64,000 nt of DNA from JAFGXF01 sp963732595 (GTDB taxonomy: Bacteria; Chloroflexota; Anaerolineae; Anaerolineales; Anaerolineaceae). The stretch spans positions 310,001-374,000 of the forward strand of contig CAVSZZ010000002.1 of the NCBI GenBank assembly GCA_963732595.1. The letters run 5' to 3'. This document shows, piece after piece, positions 47,628 through 55,718 of the stretch. Under the pieces are notes generated by a model that was given only the letters and a program-made list of their open reading frames with translations, was not told where the DNA came from and did no database searches. Position 1 is the stretch's first letter. The number at the start of each line of letters is the position of its first letter. The translations under genes and the position numbers were made by a program.

Positions 47628-48989
47628 CTATTTGGGGTTTGCTTTCCTGGCAGCCAGCTCGGCAACCAATTCGGCGTGTTTCTGGCGGGTGATCGGGTAC
47701 TTGATCAAAAAAGGCAGGCTGATCAGGATGACGGCTGCCGGCACAATGGCAAAGAACAGCCGGATGCCGAAAAGGGCATGTGCCGTTTGTTCAACATTGG
47801 GGACATATCCATACAGGTCCAATGCCCAACCACTGACCGCAACGCCCAACGCTCCGGTGAACTTGGACAGGAAAGCCCAAAGCCCGTAATAGATCCCCTC
47901 GCGCCGTTCGCCGGTCAGTTTTTCATCGTATTCAACCACATCTGGCAGCATGGACCAGGGGAAGACCCACTGGGCAGAGAAACCGATCCCGGCCACCACA
48001 GCCACGAGATAGATCAGCGGTGTCGCTTCGTGCGGGAAAAAGAAACCGGTCATGATAGCCAACGAGGCAATGAACAAACCCAGAGCGTAGGCCGGACCTT
48101 TGTTGATCTTATCTGAGATCTTCTTGGCCGGGATGAGGAAAATGCCGATCGTCAATAGCATAGCCAGCAGCACAAAGGAAACCTGATCGCCCATATTGAG
48201 CTGGTATTGGATGAAGTATGGCACCAGGGCGGTCAGGACGGTGAAACTAAAACTGCTCAGGATGAAAGCGACCATCAAAATAATGAAGGGTCTGTTCTTG
48301 AAAGAAGTAAAAATTGCTTTGATCGCCGGCAGTTTCGACGGCTCCCCGGCCAGTTCAGGGCGCTCCTTGATTGAAAATGCTGTCACGAGGGTCGTGATAA
48401 TGGCGAGAATACCAAAGACTGCACCAGTTGCGCTCCAGGCCTGTTGCAGGTTCAGGCCACTTCCCTGGAAGATACCCGCCAGGATCGTTGTGATCGCAGC
48501 ACCCAGGATGTAACCGAATACGCTGAAGACCATGCGAATGGAGGTCAGGCTGGCCCGCTCGCTGTAATCGCGCGTCAGTTCCGGTGTCAAGGCATAATAA
48601 GGCGTGGTCGTCATGGTATGGAAACTGTCGATCAACCAGAAGGTGAGGAGAACTCCGAAAAAGGCAGCTGTGCCGGTCAGCCCGGTGGGCAGCGAGAACA
48701 TGATCCAGGCTGCGATACCCAGAGGGATCGCACCGATAAACATCCAGATGCGTCGCCTACCGAAACGGGAGCGGGTCCGGTCCGAGAAATAACCGAATAA
48801 TGGATCGTTGATGGCATCCCAGGTGAGCTTTCCGGTCATCAGCGCCAACCCGGCGATGCCCGGGTCGATCAGCGCGACATCTGTATAATAAAAGAGCAGA
48901 AAGAATTGCATGGCCGACGTGATCAGGGAAAAACCAAGATCGGCCAGACCGTAACGGAACTTATCACCAGTCGTCAGTTTTGGATGCAT
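47628..48989 (-). CDS. GPH-family sugar:cation symporter
   Basis: 453 aa, intact, 12 helices. DKFRYGLADLGFSLITSAMQ, AINDPLFGYFSDRTRSRFGR and RRIWMFIGAIPLGIAAWIMF match the same GPH pattern as the symporter at 41664. The C-terminal tail ends KYPITRQKHAELVAELAARK, also like that of the other symporter, which suggests an ancient duplication. It is first of a two-gene minus-strand operon with the CrtI-like gene. Substrate unknown. Confidence 0.9.
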   Translation of the reverse strand: MHPKLTTGDKFRYGLADLGFSLITSAMQFFLLFYYTDVALIDPGIAGLALMTGKLTWDAINDPLFGYFSDRTRSRFGRRRIWMFIGAIPLGIAAWIMFSLPTGLTGTAAFFGVLLTFWLIDSFHTMTTTPYYALTPELTRDYSERASLTSIRMVFSVFGYILGAAITTILAGIFQGSGLNLQQAWSATGAVFGILAIITTLVTAFSIKERPELAGEPSKLPAIKAIFTSFKNRPFIILMVAFILSSFSFTVLTALVPYFIQYQLNMGDQVSFVLLAMLLTIGIFLIPAKKISDKINKGPAYALGLFIASLAIMTGFFFPHEATPLIYLVAVVAGIGFSAQWVFPWSMLPDVVEYDEKLTGERREGIYYGLWAFLSKFTGALGVAVSGWALDLYGYVPNVEQTAHALFGIRLFFAIVPAAVILISLPFLIKYPITRQKHAELVAELAARKANPK

Positions 48990-49229
48990 GGCTACCTCGC
49001 GATGGGAATAGGATGGACAATCCGGAGATCTTTTGGTGAATTATAGTACATCAATGGAAGAGTCAAATGCGTTTGAAAAGTCTTAAGATGAAATACAGAA
49101 AATACCAACAGGAAAATGGCTCCGTCAGCCGAAGAATTACTCATCGGGATGGCTCATAATATCTGTAATGTAGCCGTAAATATATAGAGGATTTAACGTT
49201 TATAATTTGGATTATCAAACCGAATTCTG

Positions 49230-50774
49230 ATGACCACTATGGCTGATAACGATCATCTGTTTTTGGAAATATTTAAGACTGCTAGTGATGGAATTGTCCT
49301 TACCGATCTTAAGACTGGTAAGGTTTTAGCGACCAATCCAGCAGCTGCAGCGATGCACGGGTACACCCCTCAGGACTTTTGTGGAAAACAAATCAAACAG
49401 TTCATCCACTCAAAAAGCCTTCCCTATTTCACCGATTACCCTCAAGTGATCAAACGGGGAGATGTTTTTGAAATGCTGGCTCAGCATATCCGGGACGACC
49501 AATCAGCTTTCGATGTCGAATGGAGGGCGGTGGCAATCAAGTATCAAGGCAGGGACTGTGCGCTGGCACTGTTGCGCGATGTGAGCAAACGCATAACAGC
49601 TGAACACCAACTTCAGCAACGAGTGGGTCTGCGTGTGCACGAACAATCCACGCTCCTGGAAATTTCCCAGACCCTGGCTTCCACTTTAGAACTACAGCCC
49701 GATTTGATCCTTGACCAATTAGGAAAGCTGATCAATTATGCCCACGCCATCCTCTTCATATTGGAAGATACGACTCTGATCGCATTGGCAGTGCGTGGAT
49801 CCGGGCGACTGGAGACAGCGGCACCATTCCGTGTTCATCTGAACGGTAAAAACACACTGGAGATCTTGTTCAATGGACGTCGGCCAATCCGTATCGCGGA
49901 TCTATGGGGCGCAGATCCATCAGCCATATTTCTCAGAAAGCTGCTCAAGGGGGATTGCACGACATTACTGGAAGGCGTCATGTCCTGGATGTGGGTGCCA
50001 TTGGCGGTCAAGGATCGAATAATCGGTGGCTTTGGCATCGCCCATACAGAGCGCAATTACTTCACCCGGCATCATTCCGATCTGGCAATGACCATCGCCA
50101 ACCAGGCAGCAGTGACACTGGTCAACGCGGAGCTTTATGAACATGCCCAAGCGCTGGCTGCTTTGCAGGAACGTCAACGACTGGCACAAAACCTTCACGA
50201 TGCAGTCAACCAATCGCTCTTTTCCGCCGGTTTGATCGCCGAAGTCCTGCCCCGTCTGTGGGAGCGGGAACCTGAGGTGGCTCGCCGCTCCCTTGAAGAC
50301 CTGCGTCACTTGACACGTGGGGCAATGGCTGAGATGCGCGCGTTACTGGCCGAGTTGCGCCCAACCACCCTGACCGACACCGAATTGGGCGACCTCCTAC
50401 GTTTGCTGGCTAATGCCTTTACCGGGCGCACCAATATTCCTGCAGATGTTTCGGTAAATGGCGAGGGCAGCCTGCCGGCCGACGTTCAAGTGGCGCTCTA
50501 TCGTATCTGCCAGGAAGCGCTAAATAATATTGCCAAACATGCCAGAGCCGGAAAGGTGGAGATCATCCTTCAGGTCACCACCAAAGGATTGGAACTGCGC
50601 GTTCACGACGATGGTTGCGGTTTCAAACCCACCAAAGTGGCACCATCCGGGCATTACGGATTAGGCATGATGCAAGAGAGATCCGATTCAATCGGGGCAA
50701 AACTGGCGATTACCAGTCAGCCAGGTCAGGGCACTGAGGTTATCATCCACTGGGCAGAACAGGAGGAGCTGTGA
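49230..50774 (+). CDS. PAS-GAF sensor histidine kinase (NarX/DegS class)
   Basis: 514 aa, cytoplasmic, no membrane segment. A PAS domain (about 5-125: IFKTASDGIVLTDLKTGKVL, HGYTPQDF) is followed by a GAF domain (about 140-300: STLLEISQTLASTLELQPDL). HisKA_3 has phosphoacceptor His323 in RQRLAQNLHDAVNQSLFSAG, and the ATPase domain has EALNNIAKHARAGKVE (N box), VHDDGCGF (G1) and GHYGLGMMQERS (G2). It phosphorylates the NarL-type regulator encoded next (GTGA overlap). The start could also be ATG 49239. A TATAAT at 49201 precedes it. Confidence 0.93.
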   Translation: MTTMADNDHLFLEIFKTASDGIVLTDLKTGKVLATNPAAAAMHGYTPQDFCGKQIKQFIHSKSLPYFTDYPQVIKRGDVFEMLAQHIRDDQSAFDVEWRAVAIKYQGRDCALALLRDVSKRITAEHQLQQRVGLRVHEQSTLLEISQTLASTLELQPDLILDQLGKLINYAHAILFILEDTTLIALAVRGSGRLETAAPFRVHLNGKNTLEILFNGRRPIRIADLWGADPSAIFLRKLLKGDCTTLLEGVMSWMWVPLAVKDRIIGGFGIAHTERNYFTRHHSDLAMTIANQAAVTLVNAELYEHAQALAALQERQRLAQNLHDAVNQSLFSAGLIAEVLPRLWEREPEVARRSLEDLRHLTRGAMAEMRALLAELRPTTLTDTELGDLLRLLANAFTGRTNIPADVSVNGEGSLPADVQVALYRICQEALNNIAKHARAGKVEIILQVTTKGLELRVHDDGCGFKPTKVAPSGHYGLGMMQERSDSIGAKLAITSQPGQGTEVIIHWAEQEEL

Positions 50775-51418
50775 CCGAAAAACCATCTCAACCCGTACGA
50801 GTGATGTTGGTCGATGATCACACGATGGTGCGTCATGGATTGGTTACCTTTTTAAAAGTCTATGACGATCTGCTTCTGGTTGGGGAAGCTGAAAGCGGTG
50901 AGGCTGCCATCCAACTCTGCGCCGAGGCTAAGCCGGATGTTATCTTAATGGATATGGTTCTGCCGGGGATGGATGGGGCAACAACCACACATACCATTCG
51001 CCAACGCTTTCCACAGGTGCAGGTGATTGCGCTGACCAGTTTCAAAGAGGGGGAGCTGATCAAGCAGGCGTTGGAATCCGGTGCCATTGGCTATCTGCTT
51101 AAAGACGTATCTGCTGACGAGCTGGCCAGGGCAATACGTGCCGCACACGCAGGGCGTGCCACGCTCTCTCCAGAGGCTGCGCAAGCATTGGTTCAAATCA
51201 CTCATCAGTCACCAGCGCCTGGCTTGGACCTGACGGAGCGCGAGCGTGAAGTCCTAACCCTGATGATCGAGGGGCTGAACAATACCCAGATCGCCGGAAG
51301 ACTGAGCGTCAGTCCTTCTACAATAAAATCCCATGTCAGCAACATCCTCTCCAAATTAGGAGTTGCCAGCCGGACAGAAGCGGTGACGCTTGCGTTGCGC
51401 AACCGCATAGCACCCTAA
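50771..51418 (+). CDS. NarL/FixJ-family response regulator
   Basis: 215 aa, GTG start overlapping the kinase stop by 4 bases. Receiver domain with acidic pair D15-D16, phosphoacceptor D61 (ILMDMVLPGMDG) and K111 (YLLKDVSADE), then a LuxR-type HTH (LTEREREVLTLMIEGLNNTQ, STIKSHVSNILSKLGVASRT). LuxR-type domains bind short palindromes as dimers, and palindromic promoter elements begin 10 bases after this stop codon and recur near the stress genes downstream. It is therefore the prime candidate to control them (inference). Confidence 0.95.
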   Translation: MTEKPSQPVRVMLVDDHTMVRHGLVTFLKVYDDLLLVGEAESGEAAIQLCAEAKPDVILMDMVLPGMDGATTTHTIRQRFPQVQVIALTSFKEGELIKQALESGAIGYLLKDVSADELARAIRAAHAGRATLSPEAAQALVQITHQSPAPGLDLTEREREVLTLMIEGLNNTQIAGRLSVSPSTIKSHVSNILSKLGVASRTEAVTLALRNRIAP

Positions 51419-51426
51419 CCACACCC

Positions 51427-51482
51427 ATCTCCCCCAGTTGGACTGGTGCCATACTCCCCTGTCTTTGGATGTGGGTGGAGTA
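51427..51482 (+). promoter_or_regulatory. degenerate copy (A) of the palindromic promoter element
   Basis: CTCCCCCA-GT-TGGACTGG at 51429-51446 is followed by ATACTCCCC, TTTGGATGTG and GGTGGAGT, in the same order as in the three other copies. The right half of the first palindrome is decayed and the -10 match (CATAAA) is shifted by about 4 bases, so it may be an auxiliary site for the B promoter 122 bases further on. Confidence 0.45.
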
Positions 51483-51550
51483 AATTCTCTTGCCATAAAC
51501 CGGCTTATCCCTCTTCCCCATTATGGTTCATACAAATCAATCCTGAAGTC

Positions 51551-51619
51551 CTCCCCCAAATGGAGGAGGCAAACACCACCCATATGATGGATGTGACCGG
51601 AGTCTGTTTGTCATATGAT
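51551..51619 (+). promoter_or_regulatory. palindromic promoter element B, upstream of the dodecin operon
   Basis: Palindrome CTCCCCCA-AA-TGGAGGAG (51551-51568), then an ACACC...GGAGT pair around ATGATGGATGTGACCGG, and a -10 TATGAT at 51614-51619. The palindrome centre is 54.5 bases upstream of the -10, the same as in copies C and D. The first gene downstream starts at 51779. Confidence 0.65.
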
Positions 51620-51778
51620 AAGCATGGATGTGGTCATCCGTTTTTACTGGATCTTTGGTTTAACCGTTTAATAAAGGTAACGATTAGACGGAGGCAGAAG
51701 ATATCACCTCGGGCAACTAAATGAGATCAGGCTCGTTTCGCACTTTAAATAAATAGAAAAGAACAGGAACTGATACCA

Positions 51779-51907
51779 ATGGCAAATAAACCTAGCAAGT
51801 TGAATGGGATTAAATCCAAACGACCTTCCAAGGGTAAACGCATCCATGCAAGACGGCTGAAAGAGGCTGCCCGCAAGGCATCCGGTACCCCCCAGGTATT
51901 AAAGTAA
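51779..51907 (+). CDS. small basic protein, 42 aa
   Basis: MANKPSKLNGIKSKRPSKGK then RIHARRLKEAARKASGTPQV, ending LK. Fourteen or so Lys/Arg residues, no hydrophobic segment. AGGAAC lies upstream. It looks like a nucleic-acid-binding or ribosome-associated peptide, but no family is recognised. It is followed 20 bases later by the next small gene, under promoter element B. Confidence 0.5.
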   Translation: MANKPSKLNGIKSKRPSKGKRIHARRLKEAARKASGTPQVLK

Positions 51908-51927
51908 CAAATCAAAAAGGAGCGATC

Positions 51928-52161
51928 ATGCCAAAACATTCCGGAAGCCATAAAAGTCAAAAGAAATCAGATTCGATTCGATCGCACGATCAGAAACCCA
52001 TACGTGCAAAAGGCTCTGGCAGCGTTAGCGATAAGGGCCAAAAGAGTCAAAAGATTGATCTGCCCGAAATCACGGCATCCAAGAAGGGCTGCGGAACGAA
52101 AGTATTGACGCTGCTCCTGCCGATTATCGCCGTCGGGGCGTACTTGATGCTCAGGTCCTGA
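51928..52161 (+). CDS. small tail-anchored membrane protein
   Basis: 77 aa with AAAGGAG before the ATG. The first 50 residues are polar and rich in Ser, Lys and Gln (MPKHSGSHKSQKKSDSIRSH). One C-terminal helix follows (KVLTLLLPIIAVGAYLMLRS), so it is probably tail-anchored with a cytoplasmic basic domain. No family recognised. It lies between the 42-aa basic protein and dodecin. Confidence 0.65.
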   Translation: MPKHSGSHKSQKKSDSIRSHDQKPIRAKGSGSVSDKGQKSQKIDLPEITASKKGCGTKVLTLLLPIIAVGAYLMLRS

Positions 52162-52205
52162 AGGGATCAAAAATTAATTCGTAGCTTTATAGAAGGAGTA
52201 ATTTC

Positions 52206-52412
52206 ATGTCAGTCGCAAAAGTAACCGAAATCATAGCCTCTTCACCGAAGAGTTTTGATGATGCAATGAAGATGGGTGTTTCTCGCGCGCATAAAACACT
52301 CACAGGTTTAAAGTCTGCATGGGTGAAAAATCAACAGATCATGCTCGATAGCAAAGGACAAATCAAGGAATACCGCGTAACCATGAAGGTGACATTCATT
52401 ATCGAAGAATGA
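52206..52412 (+). CDS. dodecin
   Basis: 68 aa, MSVAKVTEIIASSPKSFDDA then MKMGVSRAHKTLTGLKSAWV and GQIKEYRVTMKVTFIIEE. Dodecins assemble as hollow dodecamers that store flavins or CoA, protecting the cell from photoreduced flavin. Trp39 matches the stacking Trp of the flavin site. It is the third gene of the element-B operon, before a strong terminator. Confidence 0.92.
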   Translation: MSVAKVTEIIASSPKSFDDAMKMGVSRAHKTLTGLKSAWVKNQQIMLDSKGQIKEYRVTMKVTFIIEE

Positions 52413-52542
52413 TCGCTGACCAGTTCTCTTGGTCAGATCTATTTGACCCTGTCTGACCGGGAATCACCTCTCCCGGGAGGATGCCAATCACCTGATTCCG
52501 GCAGCACAGTTGCCATACCGTAAAAGCCTACTAAGCTTGAAT

Positions 52543-52586
52543 ATACCCTACCGCGCCCTTCCTTCCGGCGCGGTAGGGTATTTTTG
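52543..52586 (+). terminator. strong terminator after dodecin
   Basis: A 15-bp perfect stem (ATACCCTACCGCGCC and its complement) with a 9-base loop, then TTTTG. It separates the dodecin operon from the next element-driven unit. The 332 bases from the dodecin stop to the next gene hold this hairpin and element C, with no gene. Confidence 0.88.
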
Positions 52587-52669
52587 AACAATTCCCCTGT
52601 TTTTTGATCTCATCGTTTCGTTAAAGGCTCGCGTACCTGCTCTCCCATTTCACAAAGGCGTAACAACAT

Positions 52670-52738
52670 CTCCCCCAAGTGGCGGAGGGAAACACTCCCC
52701 GGTCGATGGATGTGACCGGGAAGGCATTGTCGTAAGAT
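52670..52738 (+). promoter_or_regulatory. palindromic promoter element C, upstream of the receiver/CsbD unit
   Basis: Palindrome CTCCCCCA-AG-TGGCGGAG (52670-52687); a second inverted pair, ACTCCCCGGTC with GACCGGGAAG, around ATGGATGTG; and a -10 TAAGAT at 52733-52738. The ATG at 52745 follows after 6 bases, so the transcript is probably leaderless. The palindrome centre lies 54.5 bases before the -10. Confidence 0.7.
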
Positions 52739-52744
52739 AAAACC

Positions 52745-53116
52745 ATGACCCGTGTATTTATTGCCGATGCCAGACCCGAAGAACGCTCGGCCCTCCGTCT
52801 GCTACTTCTGGATATGAATATGGAAGTCGTTGGCGAGTCGGCCGATTGGCCAAACACGCTAGCTGCGGCCTCTGCCTGCAATACAGAGATGCTGCTCGTG
52901 GATTGGGATCTGCTCCCCAGCGAACCCAGTGCAGCACTTCAAGCACTGCGGGACACTTGCCCGGCAGCACTGGTCATTGTCCTCATCAGCCATATGACGG
53001 CCCGTCAGCAGGCCGCTCTTTCCGCCGGTGCCGATGCATTTATCAGTAAAGGTGAAACACCTGAGCGGGTGGCCGAACGATTGCGAAACGTCGCTGCGAG
53101 CCTGTCGGTCATTTAA
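52745..53116 (+). CDS. stand-alone receiver domain protein
   Basis: 123 aa with only a CheY-like fold: D8/E12 acidic cluster (FIADARPEER), phosphoacceptor D53 (MLLVDWDLLP), S82 switch residue (VLISHM) and K102 (FISKGETPE). No output domain is present. It may act as a phosphate sink or partner for the nearby histidine kinase. It is transcribed from element C, which is similar to the elements near the kinase/regulator pair. Confidence 0.8.
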   Translation: MTRVFIADARPEERSALRLLLLDMNMEVVGESADWPNTLAAASACNTEMLLVDWDLLPSEPSAALQALRDTCPAALVIVLISHMTARQQAALSAGADAFISKGETPERVAERLRNVAASLSVI

Positions 53117-53218
53117 TTCCATTCGGCTGAGAGGAAGTAATTTGAAACCGGCGCAAAAAGCTGCCCCGAGCGCCGGCATTAACTGGGACAGCTTTCAAAG
53201 GATCAGGAGGATCCAAGC

Positions 53219-53455
53219 ATGAACAAAGATATCTTCGAAGGCAAGTGGAAGCAAGTCAAAGGCGAGGCCAAAGCCTGGTGGGGCAAACTCAGCGATGACG
53301 ACCTGGATCGCGCCGCGGGAAAGATCGATGTCCTGGCCGGTTTGCTTCAGGAAAAGTATGGCTATACCCGTGAACGCGCAGTAGATGAAATCGATAAACG
53401 TGTAACGGAGTATGAGTTCAGGATGAAAAGCAAAACTGAACCCTCAACCAGGTAA
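53219..53455 (+). CDS. CsbD-family stress protein
   Basis: 78 aa, MNKDIFEGKWKQVKGEAKAW then WGKLSDDDLDRAAGKIDVLA and GLLQEKYGYTRERAVDEIDK, the full CsbD signature. It is a small, mainly helical, hydrophilic protein strongly induced by general stress in many bacteria, with no known activity. AGGAGGAT lies upstream. It follows the receiver gene by 102 bases. Confidence 0.93.
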   Translation: MNKDIFEGKWKQVKGEAKAWWGKLSDDDLDRAAGKIDVLAGLLQEKYGYTRERAVDEIDKRVTEYEFRMKSKTEPSTR

Positions 53456-53557
53456 TCAACTGGGCAAACCATTGCACATTCTCCTCTGAGGAGGAGCAAG
53501 CATCACAAAATTTACACGATAATCCGTGCGAATCAGACAATTCTATAGGAGAGAAAA

Positions 53558-53812
53558 ATGAATATTTTAATTTACTTGGTAGCGGCGGCAGCCATCGGCT
53601 GGGTAGCCAGTGAGATCATGAAGGACCGGGCAAGTCTGTTGATCAATATTCTTGTGGCCGTCGTGGGTGCATTTCTGGCCGGCTACTTCCTCAGCCCCAT
53701 ATTCAAAGTCGGTACGATCAATGATGCAGTTAACATCCCAACCATGTTGGTGACATTGCTGGGCGCCATTATCGTGATCGCGATCGTCCACCTTCTTCGT
53801 CGCAGAGTCTAA
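53558..53812 (+). CDS. GlsB/YeaQ/YmgE-family membrane protein
   Basis: 84 aa, three helices with Gly-rich packing: YLVAAAAIGWVASEIMKDRA, ILVAVVGAFLAGYFLSPIFK and TLLGAIIVIAIVHLLRRRV. The G-W-x-A and G-A-x-x-G-x-x patterns are those of transglycosylase-associated/stress-induced small membrane proteins. TAGGAGAG lies before the ATG. It belongs to the stress cluster. About 90 bases upstream, TTCTCCTCTGAGGAGGAGC is a half-similar sequence to the palindromic elements. Confidence 0.9.
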   Translation: MNILIYLVAAAAIGWVASEIMKDRASLLINILVAVVGAFLAGYFLSPIFKVGTINDAVNIPTMLVTLLGAIIVIAIVHLLRRRV

Positions 53813-53939
53813 ACCAGGTCTCTGCACCTAAAGCAATAGAACCACTTATCGAGCAGGGGGGCTCCATTGCCCCCCTGCTAAACCAAACGGTATGGATCCT
53901 CCCTACATCTATCATCGAACTAATTTGTAAGAGGTCAAA

Positions 53940-54347
53940 ATGACTAACCAAAGAATATCGGAAGTCCAGACGACGCAAAAAGAACCTGAAAGGGAACGGC
54001 GAATTTTTACCTTTAAAGCCACCCAGTTGGTCTGGCTGTTATTCGGCATTCTCGAAGCCATGATTGCGCTGAGAATCATGCTGAAACTGATCGGCGCCAA
54101 TGCAGTCAGCCCGATCGCTGCTTTTATCTATGGATTCACTAATTTGTTCCTGATGCCCTTTGCAGGGCTGACCGGGACCCCTTCGGCAGGTAACATGGTG
54201 CTCGAAATCTCATCCTTCATCGCCATGGTGGTTTATGCCCTGGTAGCCTGGGCCATTGAAAGAATCGTCTGGGTGATCTTTTACCGCCCGCGTGGACCTG
54301 TGGTGGCAGTTACAGAAACCAGGACTACAGATCAGCACACCCCTTAA
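53940..54347 (+). CDS. YggT-like membrane protein
   Basis: 135 aa. A charged N-terminus is followed by helices TQLVWLLFGILEAMIALRIM and ISSFIAMVVYALVAWAIERI, separated by FIYGFTNLFLMPFAGLTGTP, the YggT pattern. A cytoplasmic tail ends the protein. YggT proteins are linked to cell-envelope or osmotic stress. AGAGG lies upstream of the ATG. It is flanked by other small stress-type membrane genes. Confidence 0.8.
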   Translation: MTNQRISEVQTTQKEPERERRIFTFKATQLVWLLFGILEAMIALRIMLKLIGANAVSPIAAFIYGFTNLFLMPFAGLTGTPSAGNMVLEISSFIAMVVYALVAWAIERIVWVIFYRPRGPVVAVTETRTTDQHTP

Positions 54348-54544
54348 TAACAGGTCAAACAATGAGGATTCCAGCTCGATCAATATAAATCGAGTGTTAA
54401 CAGAACTGACTCTTTTCCTCCTGGGTAAAGAACGTCATAAGCCTTGCCAGGCGCCTGATCGGGTTCTTTGATCTCACAGAAGAAGAACAGTCAAAAGCAG
54501 GCATTTTTCTTGGCGATGACAGATAATTTTTAAGGAGTATCGCA

Positions 54545-54694
54545 ATGAGATTCAACAGAAATATTGGCATGTTATTGTTGGCCATCTTCCTGATCGCCTG
54601 GGGTCTGGTAACACTCCTTGGCATTGGAAGCCTGATGCCGATCCTGGCAATCCTCGCCATCGCAGCTGGCATATTCTTACTCATTAACCGTTAA
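54545..54694 (+). CDS. small membrane protein, 49 aa
   Basis: MRFNRNIGMLLLAIFLIAWG then LVTLLGIGSLMPILAILAIA and AGIFLLINR. Two close hydrophobic helices behind a short basic N-terminus, with TAAGGAG upstream. Such two-helix proteins are frequent beside lmo0937- and PspC-like stress genes. A terminator follows 8 bases later. Function unknown. Confidence 0.65.
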   Translation: MRFNRNIGMLLLAIFLIAWGLVTLLGIGSLMPILAILAIAAGIFLLINR

Positions 54695-54701
54695 GTGACA
54701 G

Positions 54702-54732
54702 ACCACCTGGTCGCTTGACCAGGTGGTTTCAA
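54702..54732 (+). terminator. terminator/attenuator hairpin between two small membrane genes
   Basis: An 11-bp perfect stem ACCACCTGGTC / GACCAGGTGGT with a GCTT loop, then TTCAATT. Confidence 0.7.
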
Positions 54733-54756
54733 TTCAAAATTTAAAGGAGAATTCTC

Positions 54757-54915
54757 ATGTTGTGGACAATTGTTGTTATTCTCGTAGTTCTTTGGTTGCT
54801 CGGCGCATTTGGTGGAAGGCTCAGCCCGAACTTCCCCAAAACGGGTAGCTGGATTCACGTCCTGATCGTAGTTGCCGTGGTCCTCGTCTTACTAAACCTA
54901 CTCGGATTGATCTAA
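54757..54915 (+). CDS. lmo0937-like small membrane protein, 52 aa
   Basis: MLWTIVVILVVLWLLGAFGG then RLSPNFPKTGSWIHVLIVVA and VVLVLLNLLGLI. It matches the lmo0937-type pattern (MLWTI--ILVVLWLLG...IH-LLV-A-V--L). Two helices and a short loop. AAAGGAGA lies upstream. It is a stress-associated small membrane protein without a known role. It is flanked by hairpins on both sides. Confidence 0.78.
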   Translation: MLWTIVVILVVLWLLGAFGGRLSPNFPKTGSWIHVLIVVAVVLVLLNLLGLI

Positions 54916-54938
54916 GTTCCTTGAACGCAATGGTACTT

Positions 54939-54972
54939 ATGGGAGGCAGCTTCTAGAAGCTGCCTCCCATTA
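54939..54972 (+). terminator. terminator after the lmo0937-like gene
   Basis: A perfect 32-base palindrome (ATGGGAGGCAGCTTCT and its complement) 23 bases past the stop. The T-run is weak (TACATAATTATG), so it may also be a processing or attenuation structure. Confidence 0.7.
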
Positions 54973-55022
54973 CATAATTATGAAATATTATTCCTGGATC
55001 CATCTTCCAGGCGGAGGATTTA

Positions 55023-55591
55023 ATGAACACATGTAATGAAATCATGACGAAAAACCCAAGCTGCTGCCTACCGGACAGATGGAGTGGATACTGTGGCACA
55101 ACTGATGAGCCGTGAGAATATCGGTTCGATTCCCGTAATCGAAAACAAGAATACCAGGAAGCTGGTCGGTATCGTGACCGATCGAGACCTGGCTTTAAAG
55201 GTCGTGGCCGAAGGTCGCGATCCGAAAAGTACAAAAGTGGATGCCGTGATGACGCGCAAGGTGGTAACTTGCCGAGCCGAAGATGATCTTCAGGTGGCAC
55301 TGGATGCGATGTCAGCGCACCAATTGCGCCGTACTACCTGTCGTGGACGAAAATGACCAGATCCTTGGGATCATTGCCCAGGCGGATGTTGCAACCCGAA
55401 GCGATCAGCCGGAAAAAGTTGCTGAATTGGTCAAGGATATATCGCAATCCAAAATTAAGCCATCGATTGGACCCGTCATGAAATGGCTGGATCCCCGAAA
55501 ATTCTCTCTCAAACAAATAGCCATCATAATAGGCCTCCTCCTGATCGTAGCACTTGTCATCGTTCTAACACTGATAACCACGGGCGCATAG
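55023..55591 (+). CDS. CBS-pair protein with C-terminal membrane anchor, frameshifted twice
   Basis: About 189 aa. MNTCNEIMTKNPSCCLP starts a CBS pair. The chain continues after a shift near 55074-55080 as VDTVAQLMSRENIGSIPVIE then GIVTDRDLALKVVAEGRDPK, and after a second shift near 55338 as PVVDENDQILGIIAQADVAT. A linker and one helix end it (IAIIIGLLLIVALVIVLTLI). It binds adenine nucleotides at the membrane (inference). Stress-cluster member. Confidence 0.8.
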
Positions 55592-55718
55592 TTATAGAAG
55601 GTGTTTCAATGCACGGCAGGATACAGATTTTGTTGCCAGGTATAGGTAAGCGGGTAGGCACCTGAACAGGCACCACAAACACTTCATTTTTGAAAGAAAG
55701 CAGAATCTGTAAGTGCAC

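Noticed and set aside
51446..51724. Plus-strand open frame of 92 aa over the palindromic elements
   Set aside because: It crosses both promoter copies, has no ribosome site and shows no protein-like composition.
51427..52740. The repeats considered as a CRISPR-like or mobile repeat array
   Set aside because: Copies are few, on both strands, irregularly spaced, and always tied to a -10 box, so they behave as promoter elements.
53460..53557. A fifth copy of the palindromic promoter element (TTCTCCTCTGAGGAGGAGC)
   Set aside because: Only the first half is loosely similar; the TGGATG core and the second inverted pair are missing.
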